Assembly (NCBI GenBank): GCA_019114305.1
Contig: DXFU01000056.1
Coordinates: 1-64,000 of the forward strand
Origin: Candidatus Hungatella pullicola
GTDB taxonomy: Bacteria; Bacillota; Clostridia; Lachnospirales; Lachnospiraceae
Reading direction: 5' to 3'
Length of the DNA stretch: 64,000 nucleotides
The position numbers were made by a program, and so were the translations under genes. The notes beneath the pieces were generated by a model. The model saw only the letters and a list, made by a program, of their open reading frames with translations, was not told the origin of the DNA and did no database searches. Positions 51,298 to 60,591 of the stretch are shown piece after piece; position 1 is the first letter of the stretch; the number at the start of each line of letters is the position of its first letter.

Positions 51298-52115
51298 TGA
51301 TGAAATCAAAAATATTTAAAGTGATTATTTATATTGTGAATATTATTATGGCTATGATTATCCTCATGCCTGTCGTCTACTGTTTTAACGTAAGTATGAT
51401 GGATATGAAGGAGATCTATGGAGGAAACTTCTGGCCAAGTCATTTTACTATTGAGAATTACGCTCAGGCTCTTAAGCTGGCTCCCTTTTTTACATTCATT
51501 AAGAACTCTTTGATTGTATCTTTTGCCATTACAGCCGCCCAGGTTGTGACGGGAGCTCTTGCGGCCTATGCGTTTTCCATGCTGAAGTTTCCGGGAAGAA
51601 ACGTCCTGTTTATGTTAATGCTGGCTACTATGATGATTCCAAGTCAAGCCATTATTATAGCAAATTATTTGACCATCGCCGACTGGGGACTGAAAGATTC
51701 CTATGCAGCTTTGATTCTGCCCAACGTGGCAGCAGCTTTTGCTGTATTTAATATGCGTCAGGCTTTTCTTCAGCTTCCCACTGAGATTAAAGAAGCCGCG
51801 GATATTGACGGCTGCAGTAATTTCCGGTTTTTCTGTACCATAGGGCTTCCTCTTGTAAAGCCGTCTATTGGAGCTTTGGGAATTTATGTATTCCTTCAAA
51901 GCTGGAATCAGTACCTGTGGCCCCTTTTGGTTACGGATACAGTAAATATGCGTACAGTTCAGATTGGTCTGGGAATGCTTCAGGGGGCTGAGTCTACAGA
52001 CTTCCGGCCTGTTATGGCAGGTTCCATGATCATATTAATCCCATCTATTTTGGCTTTCGTATTAGGGCAGAAACAGCTGGTCAATGGTTTAACGGCAGGT
52101 GCTGTAAAAGGCTGA
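51297..52115 (+). CDS. ABC transporter permease, UgpE/MalG type (272 aa)
   Basis: Six membrane helices with EAA loop EIKEAADIDGCSNFRFFCTIGLPLVKPS. MMIPSQAIIIANYLTIADWGLKDSYAALILP is the MalG/UgpE pattern. Start codon overlaps the upstream permease stop by one base; ATG at 51300 is an equally possible start. No ATPase gene lies in the operon, so a shared UgpC/MsmX-type ATPase coded elsewhere is expected. Confidence 0.88.
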   Translation: MMKSKIFKVIIYIVNIIMAMIILMPVVYCFNVSMMDMKEIYGGNFWPSHFTIENYAQALKLAPFFTFIKNSLIVSFAITAAQVVTGALAAYAFSMLKFPGRNVLFMLMLATMMIPSQAIIIANYLTIADWGLKDSYAALILPNVAAAFAVFNMRQAFLQLPTEIKEAADIDGCSNFRFFCTIGLPLVKPSIGALGIYVFLQSWNQYLWPLLVTDTVNMRTVQIGLGMLQGAESTDFRPVMAGSMIILIPSILAFVLGQKQLVNGLTAGAVKG

Positions 52116-52161
52116 TGTTATTTGAAATCTATTTTATTACATATCCCAAAGGAGGAAATTT

Positions 52162-53550
52162 ATGAAAAAAAGAAATTTAATTTTGGCATCATTGATGGCT
52201 GGCGCTTTTGCAATGGCAGTCTCCGCATGCAGCAGCAGTGATTCTGGAGACAGCGCAGGGGATACTACTGCCGCGCAGCAGAGTGAAGGAGGAGAAAGCT
52301 CCCAAGGATCCGGAGATAAGATCAGCATTACTTTCTGGCACGCTATGGGGGGAACCAACGGTGAAGCGGTTCAGCAGCTGGTAGATGATTTCAACGCTTC
52401 TCAGGATGAGATTGAGGTTCATGCTGAGTATCAGGGAACTTATGACGATACCATTACCAAACTGAAAGCGGCCATGCAGTCCGGAGGATTTCCAGATGTA
52501 TGTCAGATGTATGACGTAGGAACCAAGTTCATGGCTGACAGCGGCTTTATTATTCCTGTTGAGGATATGTTTGAGAGCACAGGATATGATAAGAGCACTG
52601 TTATGGATGTAATTACCAGCTACTATTCTGTAGACGGCAAACAGTACGCTATGCCATTTAACGTGTCCACTCCAATGCTTTACTATAACAAAGATGTATT
52701 TCAAGCAGCAGGATTGGACCCTGAAACTCCGCCTACCACCTATGATCAGGTTCTGGAGTATGCAAAACAGATCGTTGACAGCAAAGCGGCTCCTGTAGGT
52801 TATTCTCAGGCTATTTACGGCTGGTTCTTTGAGCAGCAGATTGCCGGCCTTGGCCAGTATTATGGAAACAATGAAAACGGGCGTACCGGATCTATTACAG
52901 CAGTTGACTTTGATCAGAACGGAGCCGGTCTTAAGGTTATGCAGATGTGGAAGGATATGATGGATTCCGGATACTGCGCTAACTACGGAACAACAACAGC
53001 AGATACACAGACAGCATTTTTCTCCGGTCAGACGGCTATGATTATTGAGTCTACCGCTATCTTAAAGAACGCTACAGATTCTTCACCGTTTGAGATCGGA
53101 ACCGGTTATCTCCCAAGAATTGAGGAGACAGAAGACGGCGGCGTTATTATCGGCGGCGCTTCTCTGTGGCTGATGAATACAGGAGACCAGGCAAAGCAGG
53201 ATGCAGCATGGAAATTTATTGAATATACAACAACTCCTGAAGCTCAGGCTAAGTGGTCTATGTCAACAGGATACTTTGCCATCAACCCGGCTGCGTATGA
53301 GCAGGAAGATATGGCAGCTTATATTGAAGAGAATCCCAACTTCATGACTGCTATCAACCAGCTGGAAGATTCACCGGTAAATAATTACACAGCAGGAGTG
53401 CTGTCAGGAGTTCAGACAGAGTCAAGACTTATTTTTAACGAGATTATTCCTCAGATTTATGATGGCAGCATGACACCGGAAGAAGGTGTTGCAGATCTTG
53501 CTCAACAGGTAAATTCTGCCATTGAGAACTATAACGCTTCTTTACAATAA
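52162..53550 (+). CDS. Extracellular solute-binding lipoprotein, UgpB-like family 1 (462 aa)
   Basis: A lipoprotein signal peptide ends at the lipobox VSAC (Cys about residue 23), followed by a Ser/Gly-rich linker. ISITFWHAMGGTNGEAVQQLVDDFNASQDEIEVHAEYQGTYDDTITKLKAAMQSGGFPDVCQMYDVG closely follows UgpB-type proteins, as does GTGYLPRIEE...GGASLWLMNTG. So glycerol 3-phosphate or a glycerophosphodiester is the likely ligand. AGGAGG precedes the ATG. A nested hairpin terminator follows. Confidence 0.88.
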   Translation: MKKRNLILASLMAGAFAMAVSACSSSDSGDSAGDTTAAQQSEGGESSQGSGDKISITFWHAMGGTNGEAVQQLVDDFNASQDEIEVHAEYQGTYDDTITKLKAAMQSGGFPDVCQMYDVGTKFMADSGFIIPVEDMFESTGYDKSTVMDVITSYYSVDGKQYAMPFNVSTPMLYYNKDVFQAAGLDPETPPTTYDQVLEYAKQIVDSKAAPVGYSQAIYGWFFEQQIAGLGQYYGNNENGRTGSITAVDFDQNGAGLKVMQMWKDMMDSGYCANYGTTTADTQTAFFSGQTAMIIESTAILKNATDSSPFEIGTGYLPRIEETEDGGVIIGGASLWLMNTGDQAKQDAAWKFIEYTTTPEAQAKWSMSTGYFAINPAAYEQEDMAAYIEENPNFMTAINQLEDSPVNNYTAGVLSGVQTESRLIFNEIIPQIYDGSMTPEEGVADLAQQVNSAIENYNASLQ

Positions 53551-53570
53551 AAAAGGCCCGTTGAGAATGG

Positions 53571-53621
53571 AGAGCAGGGAGAAAGCGGCATGGAAATGCT
53601 GCTGTTTTCCCTGCTCTTTTT
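53571..53621 (+). terminator. Terminator after the binding-protein gene, inside an outer stem
   Basis: The inner stem AGAGCAGGGA/TCCCTGCTCT is followed by TTTT. An outer pair GCCCGTT (53556-53562) / AACGGGC (53622-53628) would bury the U-run, so termination may be partial or controlled before the dehydrogenase genes. Confidence 0.75.
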
Positions 53622-53702
53622 AACGGGCGGAGAAAATCTGCCTTACAGGAAAGATCAAGTTTGGAGTTCAGATGGAATAGAGGAAATGGAGGAAACGCGG
53701 GA

Positions 53703-55139
53703 ATGAAATCAGATTATTATGATGTGGCAGTGATTGGGGCGGGAGTTACAGGCTGCGCCGTTGCCAGAGAGTTGTCCAGATACAGTCTGAAGGTCTGTGT
53801 TTTGGAGAGGGAGGAGGACGTGTGTTCCGGAACTTCCAAGGCCAACAGCGCCATTGTTCACGGAGGATTTGACGCAGAGCCAGGTTCCCTTAAGGCCAGG
53901 TTTAATGTAGAGGGGAACCGAATGATGGGAGAACTGGCAGAAGAGCTGGATTTTGAATTTAAGAGAAACGGTTCTTTGGTTCTGTGTTTTGACCGGAATC
54001 AGCTTCCGCAACTGGAAAACTTATACAACAAGGGATTGGCAAACGGTGTGGAAGGACTGCGGATTCTTACAGGAGATGAGGCGAGACAGATGGAGCCTAA
54101 TGTTTCTGATCAGGCAGAAGCAGCTCTTTACGCGCCCAGCGGAGGTATTGTGTGCCCCTTTGGTCTGACCATTGCCCTAGCGGAAAACGCCTGCGATAAC
54201 GGAGTGGAATTTTCATTCCTGACTTCTGTGGAGACCGTGAAAAGGGAAGGGGAAGAATATGAAATTAATACCAGTCAGGGAAAAATTACAGCGGCCTGTG
54301 TGGTAAATGCCGCCGGAGTTTATGCGGATCACATTCACAATATGGTCAGTGAGGAAAAGCTTCATATCACCCCAAGAAAAGGAGAGTACTGTCTTTTAGA
54401 CAAAGAGGCAGGAGGTCATGTAAGCCATACCATTTTTCAGCTTCCGGGACCTTACGGAAAAGGAGTTCTGGTAACGCCTACGGTTCACGGCAATCTTCTT
54501 ACTGGTCCTACGGCAGTGGATATTGAGGACAAAGAGGGGGTGGATACTACGGCTCAGGGCTTGGCTTATCTTCAGGACAGAGCTGCCTTAAGCGTAAAGA
54601 ATCTTCCTTTCCGCACTGTTATTACTTCCTTTGCGGGGCTGAGAGCCCATGAGGACAGAGATGATTTTGTTATAGGAGAAGTTTCAGATGCACCGGGATT
54701 TTTTGATGCGGCAGGAATTGAATCTCCGGGGTTAACCAGCGCTCCTGCCATTGGCAGCTATCTGGCCCGCTTAATTGCCGGAAAGCTTAAGGCGGAGAAA
54801 AAATCGGATTGGAACGGAAAGAGGAAAGGCATTTTAAGACCGGAGAAGCTAAGCTGGGAAGAGAGAGCCAAGCTGATACAGGAAAAACCAGAGTATGGAA
54901 CCATTATCTGCCGATGCGAAGGAATCAGCGAAGGAGAAATTATAGATGCAGTTACAAGAACCCTGGGCGCCGTGTCCATGGATGGAATCAAACGCAGGGT
55001 AAGAGCTGGAATGGGGCGGTGTCAGGCTGGATTCTGTACACCTCGTACCATGGAGATCCTGGCTGAGAAAAGACAGATCCCAATGGAGGCTGTGTGTAAA
55101 AACGGGCCTGATTCCAGGATGCTGGCAGGCAGGAAATAG
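53703..55139 (+). CDS. glpA: GlpA-like FAD-dependent glycerol-3-phosphate dehydrogenase with BFD-type Fe-S domain (478 aa)
   Basis: The N-terminal FAD motif YDVAVIGAGVTGCAVARELSRY starts a DAO-fold domain with SGTSKANSAIVHGGFDAEPGSLKARFNVEGN. The C-terminal BFD-like [2Fe-2S] domain carries C403, C405, C440 and C445 (CRC...CQAGFC). This two-domain form is the clostridial anaerobic G3P dehydrogenase. It passes electrons to the next two products. An in-frame ATG at 53661 lacks a ribosome site; GGAGG and CGGGA precede the ATG at 53703. Confidence 0.85.
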   Translation: MKSDYYDVAVIGAGVTGCAVARELSRYSLKVCVLEREEDVCSGTSKANSAIVHGGFDAEPGSLKARFNVEGNRMMGELAEELDFEFKRNGSLVLCFDRNQLPQLENLYNKGLANGVEGLRILTGDEARQMEPNVSDQAEAALYAPSGGIVCPFGLTIALAENACDNGVEFSFLTSVETVKREGEEYEINTSQGKITAACVVNAAGVYADHIHNMVSEEKLHITPRKGEYCLLDKEAGGHVSHTIFQLPGPYGKGVLVTPTVHGNLLTGPTAVDIEDKEGVDTTAQGLAYLQDRAALSVKNLPFRTVITSFAGLRAHEDRDDFVIGEVSDAPGFFDAAGIESPGLTSAPAIGSYLARLIAGKLKAEKKSDWNGKRKGILRPEKLSWEERAKLIQEKPEYGTIICRCEGISEGEIIDAVTRTLGAVSMDGIKRRVRAGMGRCQAGFCTPRTMEILAEKRQIPMEAVCKNGPDSRMLAGRK

Positions 55140-55151
55140 GGAGGAAATGGA

Positions 55152-56417
55152 ATGATAAAGCATGACATTGTAATCATAGGCGGCGGTCCTGCCGGATTGG
55201 CGGCAGCTGCTGCGGCCAAAAAGGCAGGGGCTCAGGATATACTCATTTTAGAGCGGGATGGACGTTTAGGCGGAATTTTGAATCAATGTATTCACAATGG
55301 ATTTGGACTTCATACCTTTGGGGAAGAACTGACAGGACCGGAATATGCGGCCAGGTACATTAAGCAGGTGGAAGAGATGGGTATCCCTTACCAGCTTAAT
55401 ACCATGGTTCTCCATATCAGTGCTGAAAAAGTAATTACAGCAGTCAGTCGGGAGGAAGGTCTGGTACGGATCCAGGCCAAAGCTGTTATCCTGGCTATGG
55501 GATGCAGGGAACGTCCCAGAGGAGCGCTTAATATACCAGGTTACAGGCCGGCGGGCATTTATTCTGCAGGTACGGCTCAGCGGCTGATGAATATGGAAGG
55601 ATATTCGGTTGGAAAAGAAGTGGTTATTCTAGGCTCCGGAGATATTGGACTGATTATGGCAAGAAGAATGACTTTGGAGGGGGCCAAGGTAAAAGTAGTA
55701 GCGGAGCTTATGCCCTATTCCGGAGGATTAAAGAGAAATATCGTTCAGTGTCTGGATGATTATGGTATTCCGCTGAAGCTGAGCCACACTGTGGTGGAAA
55801 TTCAGGGAAAGGAAAGAGTGACAGGAATTGTTCTGGCCAAGGTAGGTGCGGATAGAAAGCCAATTCCTGGAACAGAGGAATATTACAGCTGTGATACCCT
55901 CCTTTTGTCTGTGGGCCTGATTCCGGAGAATGAGCTGACAAAGGAAATGGGTATCTCTATGAGTCCTGTGACTTCAGGACCTCAGGTAAGCAGTCAGTTG
56001 GAAACCAGCGTTGAGGGAGTATTTGCCTGCGGCAACGTACTTCATGTTCATGATCTGGTAGATTACGTATCTGAGGAGGCAGCTCTGGCGGGGGAAAATG
56101 CTGTAGAATATATGACAGCAGAGCATGAAGGAGAGAAGGCGGATCCGGTGGTTCTTAAGGCAGAAAACGGAGTGCGCTATACCGTTCCTCAGTTTTTGGA
56201 TGTGAAGAATATGAAAGATAAGGTGACGGTCCGTTTCCGTGTGGCAGATGTGTACCGGGATCGTTTCATCAGTGTTTATTATGACCATAAGAGAGTGGTT
56301 CACAGAAAAAAGAGGGTTCTGGCTCCCGGTGAAATGGAACAGATTGTAATAAAGAAAGAGTCCCTGGCAGACTGTCCTGACTTAAAAAACATAATAATAT
56401 GTACGGAGGTGGATTGA
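55152..56417 (+). CDS. FAD/NAD(P)-binding oxidoreductase, partner of GlpA (421 aa)
   Basis: A pyridine-nucleotide-disulfide-type flavoprotein: HDIVIIGGGPAGLAAAAAAKKAG for FAD, VILGSGDIGLIMARRMTLEG for NAD and the C-terminal GVFACGNVLHVHDLVDYVSEEA. Between them CIHNGFGLHTFGEELTG and LAMGCRERPRGALNIPG are typical of the GlpA-associated subgroup. The redox-active CxxxxC of disulfide reductases is not seen. It should move electrons from GlpA to NAD or another carrier; that is inference. Twelve bases after glpA and one base before the DUF1667 gene. Confidence 0.85.
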   Translation: MIKHDIVIIGGGPAGLAAAAAAKKAGAQDILILERDGRLGGILNQCIHNGFGLHTFGEELTGPEYAARYIKQVEEMGIPYQLNTMVLHISAEKVITAVSREEGLVRIQAKAVILAMGCRERPRGALNIPGYRPAGIYSAGTAQRLMNMEGYSVGKEVVILGSGDIGLIMARRMTLEGAKVKVVAELMPYSGGLKRNIVQCLDDYGIPLKLSHTVVEIQGKERVTGIVLAKVGADRKPIPGTEEYYSCDTLLLSVGLIPENELTKEMGISMSPVTSGPQVSSQLETSVEGVFACGNVLHVHDLVDYVSEEAALAGENAVEYMTAEHEGEKADPVVLKAENGVRYTVPQFLDVKNMKDKVTVRFRVADVYRDRFISVYYDHKRVVHRKKRVLAPGEMEQIVIKKESLADCPDLKNIIICTEVD

Positions 56418-56418
56418 T

Positions 56419-56784
56419 ATGGAGGTAAGAGAACTGATTTGTATTGGCTGCCCTCTTGGATGTCCCCTGACAGTTACAAGAGACGGAGATACCATAGAAG
56501 TAAAAGGCAATACCTGCCAGAAAGGCGCTGACTATGGAAGAAAGGAAGTGGTTAATCCTACAAGGATTGTTACCTCCACCGTAAGAGTAGAGGGAGGGGA
56601 GCTTCCGTTGGTATCTGTAAAGACAGCAAGCGATATTCCCAAGGGAAAGATCTTCCAGTGCATGGAGGAAATCCGGGGGATCACCGTAAAGGCTCCTGTG
56701 AGAATCGGAGATGTAATTATTAAGGGCTGCGCCGGCACAGAGGTTCCGGTAATTGCCACAAAAGATGTAAAAGCAGTGGGATAA
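56419..56784 (+). CDS. DUF1667 cysteine-rich protein (121 aa)
   Basis: The N-terminal cluster ICIGCPLGCPLTV (C8, C11, C15) and C33 in NTCQKG look like Fe-S ligands. VNPTRIVTSTVRVEGG and VSVKTASDIPKGKIFQCMEEI are typical of DUF1667, which is regularly encoded after glpA and the pyridine-nucleotide oxidoreductase. It may be an electron-transfer subunit. GGAGG lies within the end of the upstream gene. Confidence 0.85.
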   Translation: MEVRELICIGCPLGCPLTVTRDGDTIEVKGNTCQKGADYGRKEVVNPTRIVTSTVRVEGGELPLVSVKTASDIPKGKIFQCMEEIRGITVKAPVRIGDVIIKGCAGTEVPVIATKDVKAVG

Positions 56785-56813
56785 GGCAGGATTAAAAGGC
56801 AGTTTATGATGAG

Positions 56814-56857
56814 AGCAGGCGTTTCTGTGAAGAAAATCACAGGGATGCCTGCTTTTT
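56814..56857 (+). terminator. Terminator of the glycerophosphodiester operon
   Basis: AGCAGGC/GCCTGCT with an inner CTGTGA/TCACAG stem, followed by TTTTT. Confidence 0.85.
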
Positions 56858-56864
56858 GTACCAT

Positions 56865-56930
56865 TTTACTTATATTTTACAAGAACTATACTAAACCTTG
56901 CTTTCAGAATCTCTCAAAATCTCGTATACT
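56865..56930 (+). promoter_or_regulatory. PhoP-box array and promoter of the pst operon
   Basis: Hexamers TTTACT (56865), TTTACA (56876), TATACT (56887) and TTGCTT (56898) repeat at exact 11-bp spacing, matching the Firmicute PhoP box (TTAACA-like, 5-base gaps). The -10 TATACT is at 56925-56930, and no good -35 is present, as expected for an activated promoter. The pstS ATG is 70 bases on. Confidence 0.7.
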
Positions 56931-56999
56931 TCAATGCGTAAAGACAAGAGATCACAAACGGTGATGAGAGAACCGTAAAGAATTTGGAGGAGAGTAATT

Positions 57000-57929
57000 A
57001 TGAAGAAGAAGACAATGGCAGTTGTATGTTCCGCTATTTTAGCAATGGGTGCATTAGCTGGCTGTTCCAGCAGCAATACGGAAACTACAGCAGCAACTAC
57101 TGCCGCTGCGACAGAGGCTACAACAGCAGCAACATCTGAGGAAGCCACAGAGGCAGAAACAAGTGAAGAAGCTGCAGAGGCCCCTGCTGATTTAAGCGGA
57201 TCCGTAAGTATGGTAGGATCCACATCTATGGAGAAATTTGCAAATGCTCTTGCTGAGGTATTTATGCAGAAATATCCGGATGTAACCGTTCAGGCTGAGT
57301 TTGTAGGATCCGGTGCAGGCGTGGAGGCAGCTGCATCAGGAACAGCAGATATCGGTAATGCTTCCCGTAATCTGACAGATGAGGAAAAGGCAAAGGGAGT
57401 TGTTGAAAATATCGTTGCAATTGATGGAATTGCAATTGTAGTTGATCCTGCTAATACAGTAACAGATCTGACAAAGCAGCAGCTGACAGATATTTATTCC
57501 GGAACCATTACCAACTGGAGTGAGGTTGGCGGAAACAATGCTCCAATCGTAGTAGTTGGACGTGAGGCCGGTTCTGGTACAAGAGGAGCTTTTGAAGAGA
57601 TTTTAGGTCTGGAAGATATGTGCAAATACAGCAACGAGCTGGATTCTACAGGCGCTGTTATGGCCAGAGTTGCTTCCACACCAGGAGCCATCGGATATGT
57701 ATCTCTGGATGTTTTAGATGATTCCGTAAAAGCGCTGAATCTGGAAGGCGTTGAGCCCACAGCAGAGAATATTAAGTCTGGATCTTACTTCTTAAGCCGT
57801 CCATTTGTAATGGCTACCAAGGGTGAAATCAGCGAGCAGAACGAAGTTGTTCAGGCACTTTTTGATTTCATTTACTCTGATGAAGGAACTCAGTTAGTAG
57901 AATCTGTAGGTTTAATTTCTACAAAGTAA
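57000..57929 (+). CDS. pstS: Phosphate-binding lipoprotein (309 aa)
   Basis: A lipoprotein signal peptide with lipobox LAGC (Cys about residue 22), then a Thr/Ala/Glu-rich linker of about 40 residues. The binding domain has SMVGSTSMEKFANALAEVF, VGSGAGVEAAASGTADIGNASRN, TITNWSEVGG and VVVGREAGSGTRGAFEE, all phosphate-ligand loops of PstS. AAAGAATTTGGAGG site before the ATG. First gene of pstSCAB-phoU. Confidence 0.95.
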   Translation: MKKKTMAVVCSAILAMGALAGCSSSNTETTAATTAAATEATTAATSEEATEAETSEEAAEAPADLSGSVSMVGSTSMEKFANALAEVFMQKYPDVTVQAEFVGSGAGVEAAASGTADIGNASRNLTDEEKAKGVVENIVAIDGIAIVVDPANTVTDLTKQQLTDIYSGTITNWSEVGGNNAPIVVVGREAGSGTRGAFEEILGLEDMCKYSNELDSTGAVMARVASTPGAIGYVSLDVLDDSVKALNLEGVEPTAENIKSGSYFLSRPFVMATKGEISEQNEVVQALFDFIYSDEGTQLVESVGLISTK

Positions 57930-57948
57930 TACCGGAAGGAGAAAAGCC

Positions 57949-58902
57949 ATGAACGAAAAAGTCTCTATCTTCTCTCATCATGGCAGCAAGTCCGGAGTTG
58001 AAAGAGCTGCTGAGGTGATATTCACCGCCAGCGGCTTTTTCGCTGTACTGGCTGTCGTATCGATTACATTATATATGGTGATCAGCGGAACCCCTGCTTT
58101 GTTCCAGGTAGGTCTGCTGGACATTCTTTTTGGAACGGTATGGGCCCCCACGGCTGCAGAGCCAAGCTATGGAATTCTCTATGTAATTCTTACTTCCATT
58201 TTTGGAACCGCCCTGGCTATTTTAATCGGTGTTCCCATTGGCGTGCTCACCGCTATTTTCCTGGCTGAGGTAGCTCCCAAGAAACTGGCTAATATTGTTC
58301 GTCCTGCAGTAGAGCTGTTAGCGGGAATACCCTCTGTTATTTATGGACTTCTGGGCGTGCTGATTCTCAATCCTCTTATGTATAAGCTGGAGCTGAAGAT
58401 TTTTGAGGGAAGCACTACCCATCAGTTTACAGGGGGAGCTAACTTTATATCGGCTGTTCTGGTATTGGCAGTGATGATTCTTCCCACTGTAATCAATATC
58501 AGTGAATCCTCCCTGAGAGCTGTTCCAGCTCATTTAAAAAGCGCATCGTTGGCTTTGGGAGCAACTCACATTCAGACAATTTTTAAGGTAATTCTTCCGG
58601 CAGCCAAATCAGGTATTGCCACAGCTATTGTGCTGGGAATTGGAAGAGCCATCGGTGAGGCAATGGCCATTACCCTTGTATCCGGATCTGCGGTCAATAT
58701 ACCTCTTCCATTTAACTCTGTACGCTTCCTGACTACAGCGATTGTAGCGGAAATGTCTTATTCTTCCGGCTTGCATCGTCAGGTTCTGTTTACCATTGGT
58801 CTGATTCTGTTTGCGTTTATTATGATTATCAATATAACGCTGACAAGAATTCTCAAGAGAAGCAATGTGGAGTCAGAACGCGGGGGAAAGGAGAAAAAGT
58901 AA
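57949..58902 (+). CDS. pstC: Phosphate ABC transporter permease PstC (317 aa)
   Basis: Six membrane helices; the N-terminal GVERAAEVIFTASGFFAVLAVVSITLYM, the periplasmic insertion, GIPSVIYGLLGVLIL and the EAA loop SLALGATHIQTIFKVILPAAKSG are PstC features. A small insertion (about residues 140-160) lies between helices 3 and 4. AAGGAG precedes the ATG. Confidence 0.95.
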   Translation: MNEKVSIFSHHGSKSGVERAAEVIFTASGFFAVLAVVSITLYMVISGTPALFQVGLLDILFGTVWAPTAAEPSYGILYVILTSIFGTALAILIGVPIGVLTAIFLAEVAPKKLANIVRPAVELLAGIPSVIYGLLGVLILNPLMYKLELKIFEGSTTHQFTGGANFISAVLVLAVMILPTVINISESSLRAVPAHLKSASLALGATHIQTIFKVILPAAKSGIATAIVLGIGRAIGEAMAITLVSGSAVNIPLPFNSVRFLTTAIVAEMSYSSGLHRQVLFTIGLILFAFIMIINITLTRILKRSNVESERGGKEKK

Positions 58903-58905
58903 GAT

Positions 58906-59808
58906 ATGACAAGTGAAGCTGTTATGGAAATAAATCAGGGAGGAGCTATGGAAAAGCAAAGTATATATGGAAAACATGTGCGTACTTCTGATGTAATTCT
59001 TACTGTTTTGATTTATGCCGCTGCTTCTGTTTCGATTCTGCTTCTGATCGGTATTATGGGATATGTATTTGTAAGAGGCCTTCCCGTAATAAGCTGGCAG
59101 TTTTTGTCCACAGTTCAGAGCAGCATAAGCGGAACTTTTGGCATTCTTGGAAATATTGTAAATACTCTGTATATTGTAGTCATTACCCTTTTGATTGCCA
59201 CCCCTATTGGAATCGGAGCTGCTATTTACTTAAATGAGTATGCCAAGCCAGGTAAGATTGTAAAAATCATTGAGTTTACAACAGAAACTCTTTCCGGAAT
59301 TCCTTCTATTATATTCGGACTTTTTGGTATGGTATTTTTCGGCAATACTTTGGGACTGGGATATTCTATTTTAACCGGTGCTTTAACTCTGTCTCTGATG
59401 GTTCTTCCTCTGATTACAAGAACCACACAGGAGGCATTAAAAACTGTGCCGGACAGTTACAGAAGCGGAGCGCTGGGAATCGGCGCTACCAAATGGTATA
59501 TGATACGTACCATTCTTCTTCCAAGCGCTATGCCTGGAATTATCACAGGTGTTATTTTGGCTATTGGACGTATGGTAGGGGAATCTGCCGCACTTCTGTT
59601 TACATCAGGAAGCGGATTTATTCTTCCAAGAGATTTCTTTGGAAAAATTTTTGAGTCAGGCGGAACTCTTACCATTCAGCTGTATTTATGTATGCAGAAG
59701 GCTCAGTACGATGAGGCTTTTGGAATTGCAGTTGTACTTTTAGTACTTGTTCTGGGAATCAATGGTCTTGCAAAGTATCTGTCTCACCGCTTTGATGTGG
59801 AGAAGTAG
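58906..59808 (+). CDS. pstA: Phosphate ABC transporter permease PstA (300 aa)
   Basis: Six membrane helices with [41 protein letters not shown] and the EAA loop [24 protein letters not shown]. Two starts are possible: ATG 58906 with AAAGGAG 12 bases upstream, and ATG 58948 with GGGAGG only 4 bases away. Alternatives differ by 14 residues before the first helix. Confidence 0.93.
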   Translation: MTSEAVMEINQGGAMEKQSIYGKHVRTSDVILTVLIYAAASVSILLLIGIMGYVFVRGLPVISWQFLSTVQSSISGTFGILGNIVNTLYIVVITLLIATPIGIGAAIYLNEYAKPGKIVKIIEFTTETLSGIPSIIFGLFGMVFFGNTLGLGYSILTGALTLSLMVLPLITRTTQEALKTVPDSYRSGALGIGATKWYMIRTILLPSAMPGIITGVILAIGRMVGESAALLFTSGSGFILPRDFFGKIFESGGTLTIQLYLCMQKAQYDEAFGIAVVLLVLVLGINGLAKYLSHRFDVEK

Positions 59809-59831
59809 AAGAGGAAAACGTGGAGGAAGTC

Positions 59832-60590
59832 ATGTTAAATACGAAAATAAAAACCGAACACCTGGATCTGTATTATGGACAGAACCATGCTTTAAAGGAT
59901 ATTAACTTAGATATATATGAAAAGAAGATTACCGCGTTTATCGGCCCTTCCGGATGCGGAAAGTCTACCTATCTGAAAACCTTAAACCGTATGAATGATC
60001 TGGTAGACGGAGTTAAAATTGAGGGAAAGGTGTATCTGGATGAAGAGGATATTTACAGTCCTCAGGTTGATACTACTTTGCTTAGAAAGAAGATCGGAAT
60101 GGTATTTCAGCAGCCAAACCCATTTCCAATGAGTATTTATGACAACATCGCTTACGGGCCAAGAATTCATGGAATTAAAAATAAGGCTCAGTTAGATGAT
60201 ATTGTGGAGAGGAGTCTTAGGGGAGCGGCACTCTGGGATGAGGTTCATGATCGCTTGAAAAAGTCTGCTTTAGGGCTGTCCGGCGGGCAGCAGCAGAGAC
60301 TTTGTATCGCCAGAGCCTTAGCGGTAGAGCCGGAAGTTCTCCTGATGGATGAACCTACATCTGCTTTGGATCCTATTTCCACTTTAAAGATTGAAGATTT
60401 GATGGATGAGTTAAAGAAGAAATATACAGTTGCCATTGTAACCCACAATATGCAGCAGGCTACTCGTATTGCGGACTATACCGCGTTTTTCCTGGTTGGC
60501 GAGGTGGTGGAATACGCCCCTACCAGTGAACTGTTTTCTATGCCTAAGGATAAACGGACAGAAGACTATATTACAGGGAGGTTTGGCTGA
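59832..60590 (+). CDS. pstB: Phosphate ABC transporter ATP-binding protein (252 aa)
   Basis: Walker [11 protein letters not shown]-loop [15 protein letters not shown] (the PstB hallmark), signature [15 protein letters not shown], Walker [13 protein letters not shown] and [17 protein letters not shown]. The upstream in-frame GTG at 59820 is possible, but GGAGG lies 5 bases before the ATG at 59832 and gives the normal length. One base separates its stop from phoU. Confidence 0.95.
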   Translation: MLNTKIKTEHLDLYYGQNHALKDINLDIYEKKITAFIGPSGCGKSTYLKTLNRMNDLVDGVKIEGKVYLDEEDIYSPQVDTTLLRKKIGMVFQQPNPFPMSIYDNIAYGPRIHGIKNKAQLDDIVERSLRGAALWDEVHDRLKKSALGLSGGQQQRLCIARALAVEPEVLLMDEPTSALDPISTLKIEDLMDELKKKYTVAIVTHNMQQATRIADYTAFFLVGEVVEYAPTSELFSMPKDKRTEDYITGRFG

Positions 60591-60591
60591 T

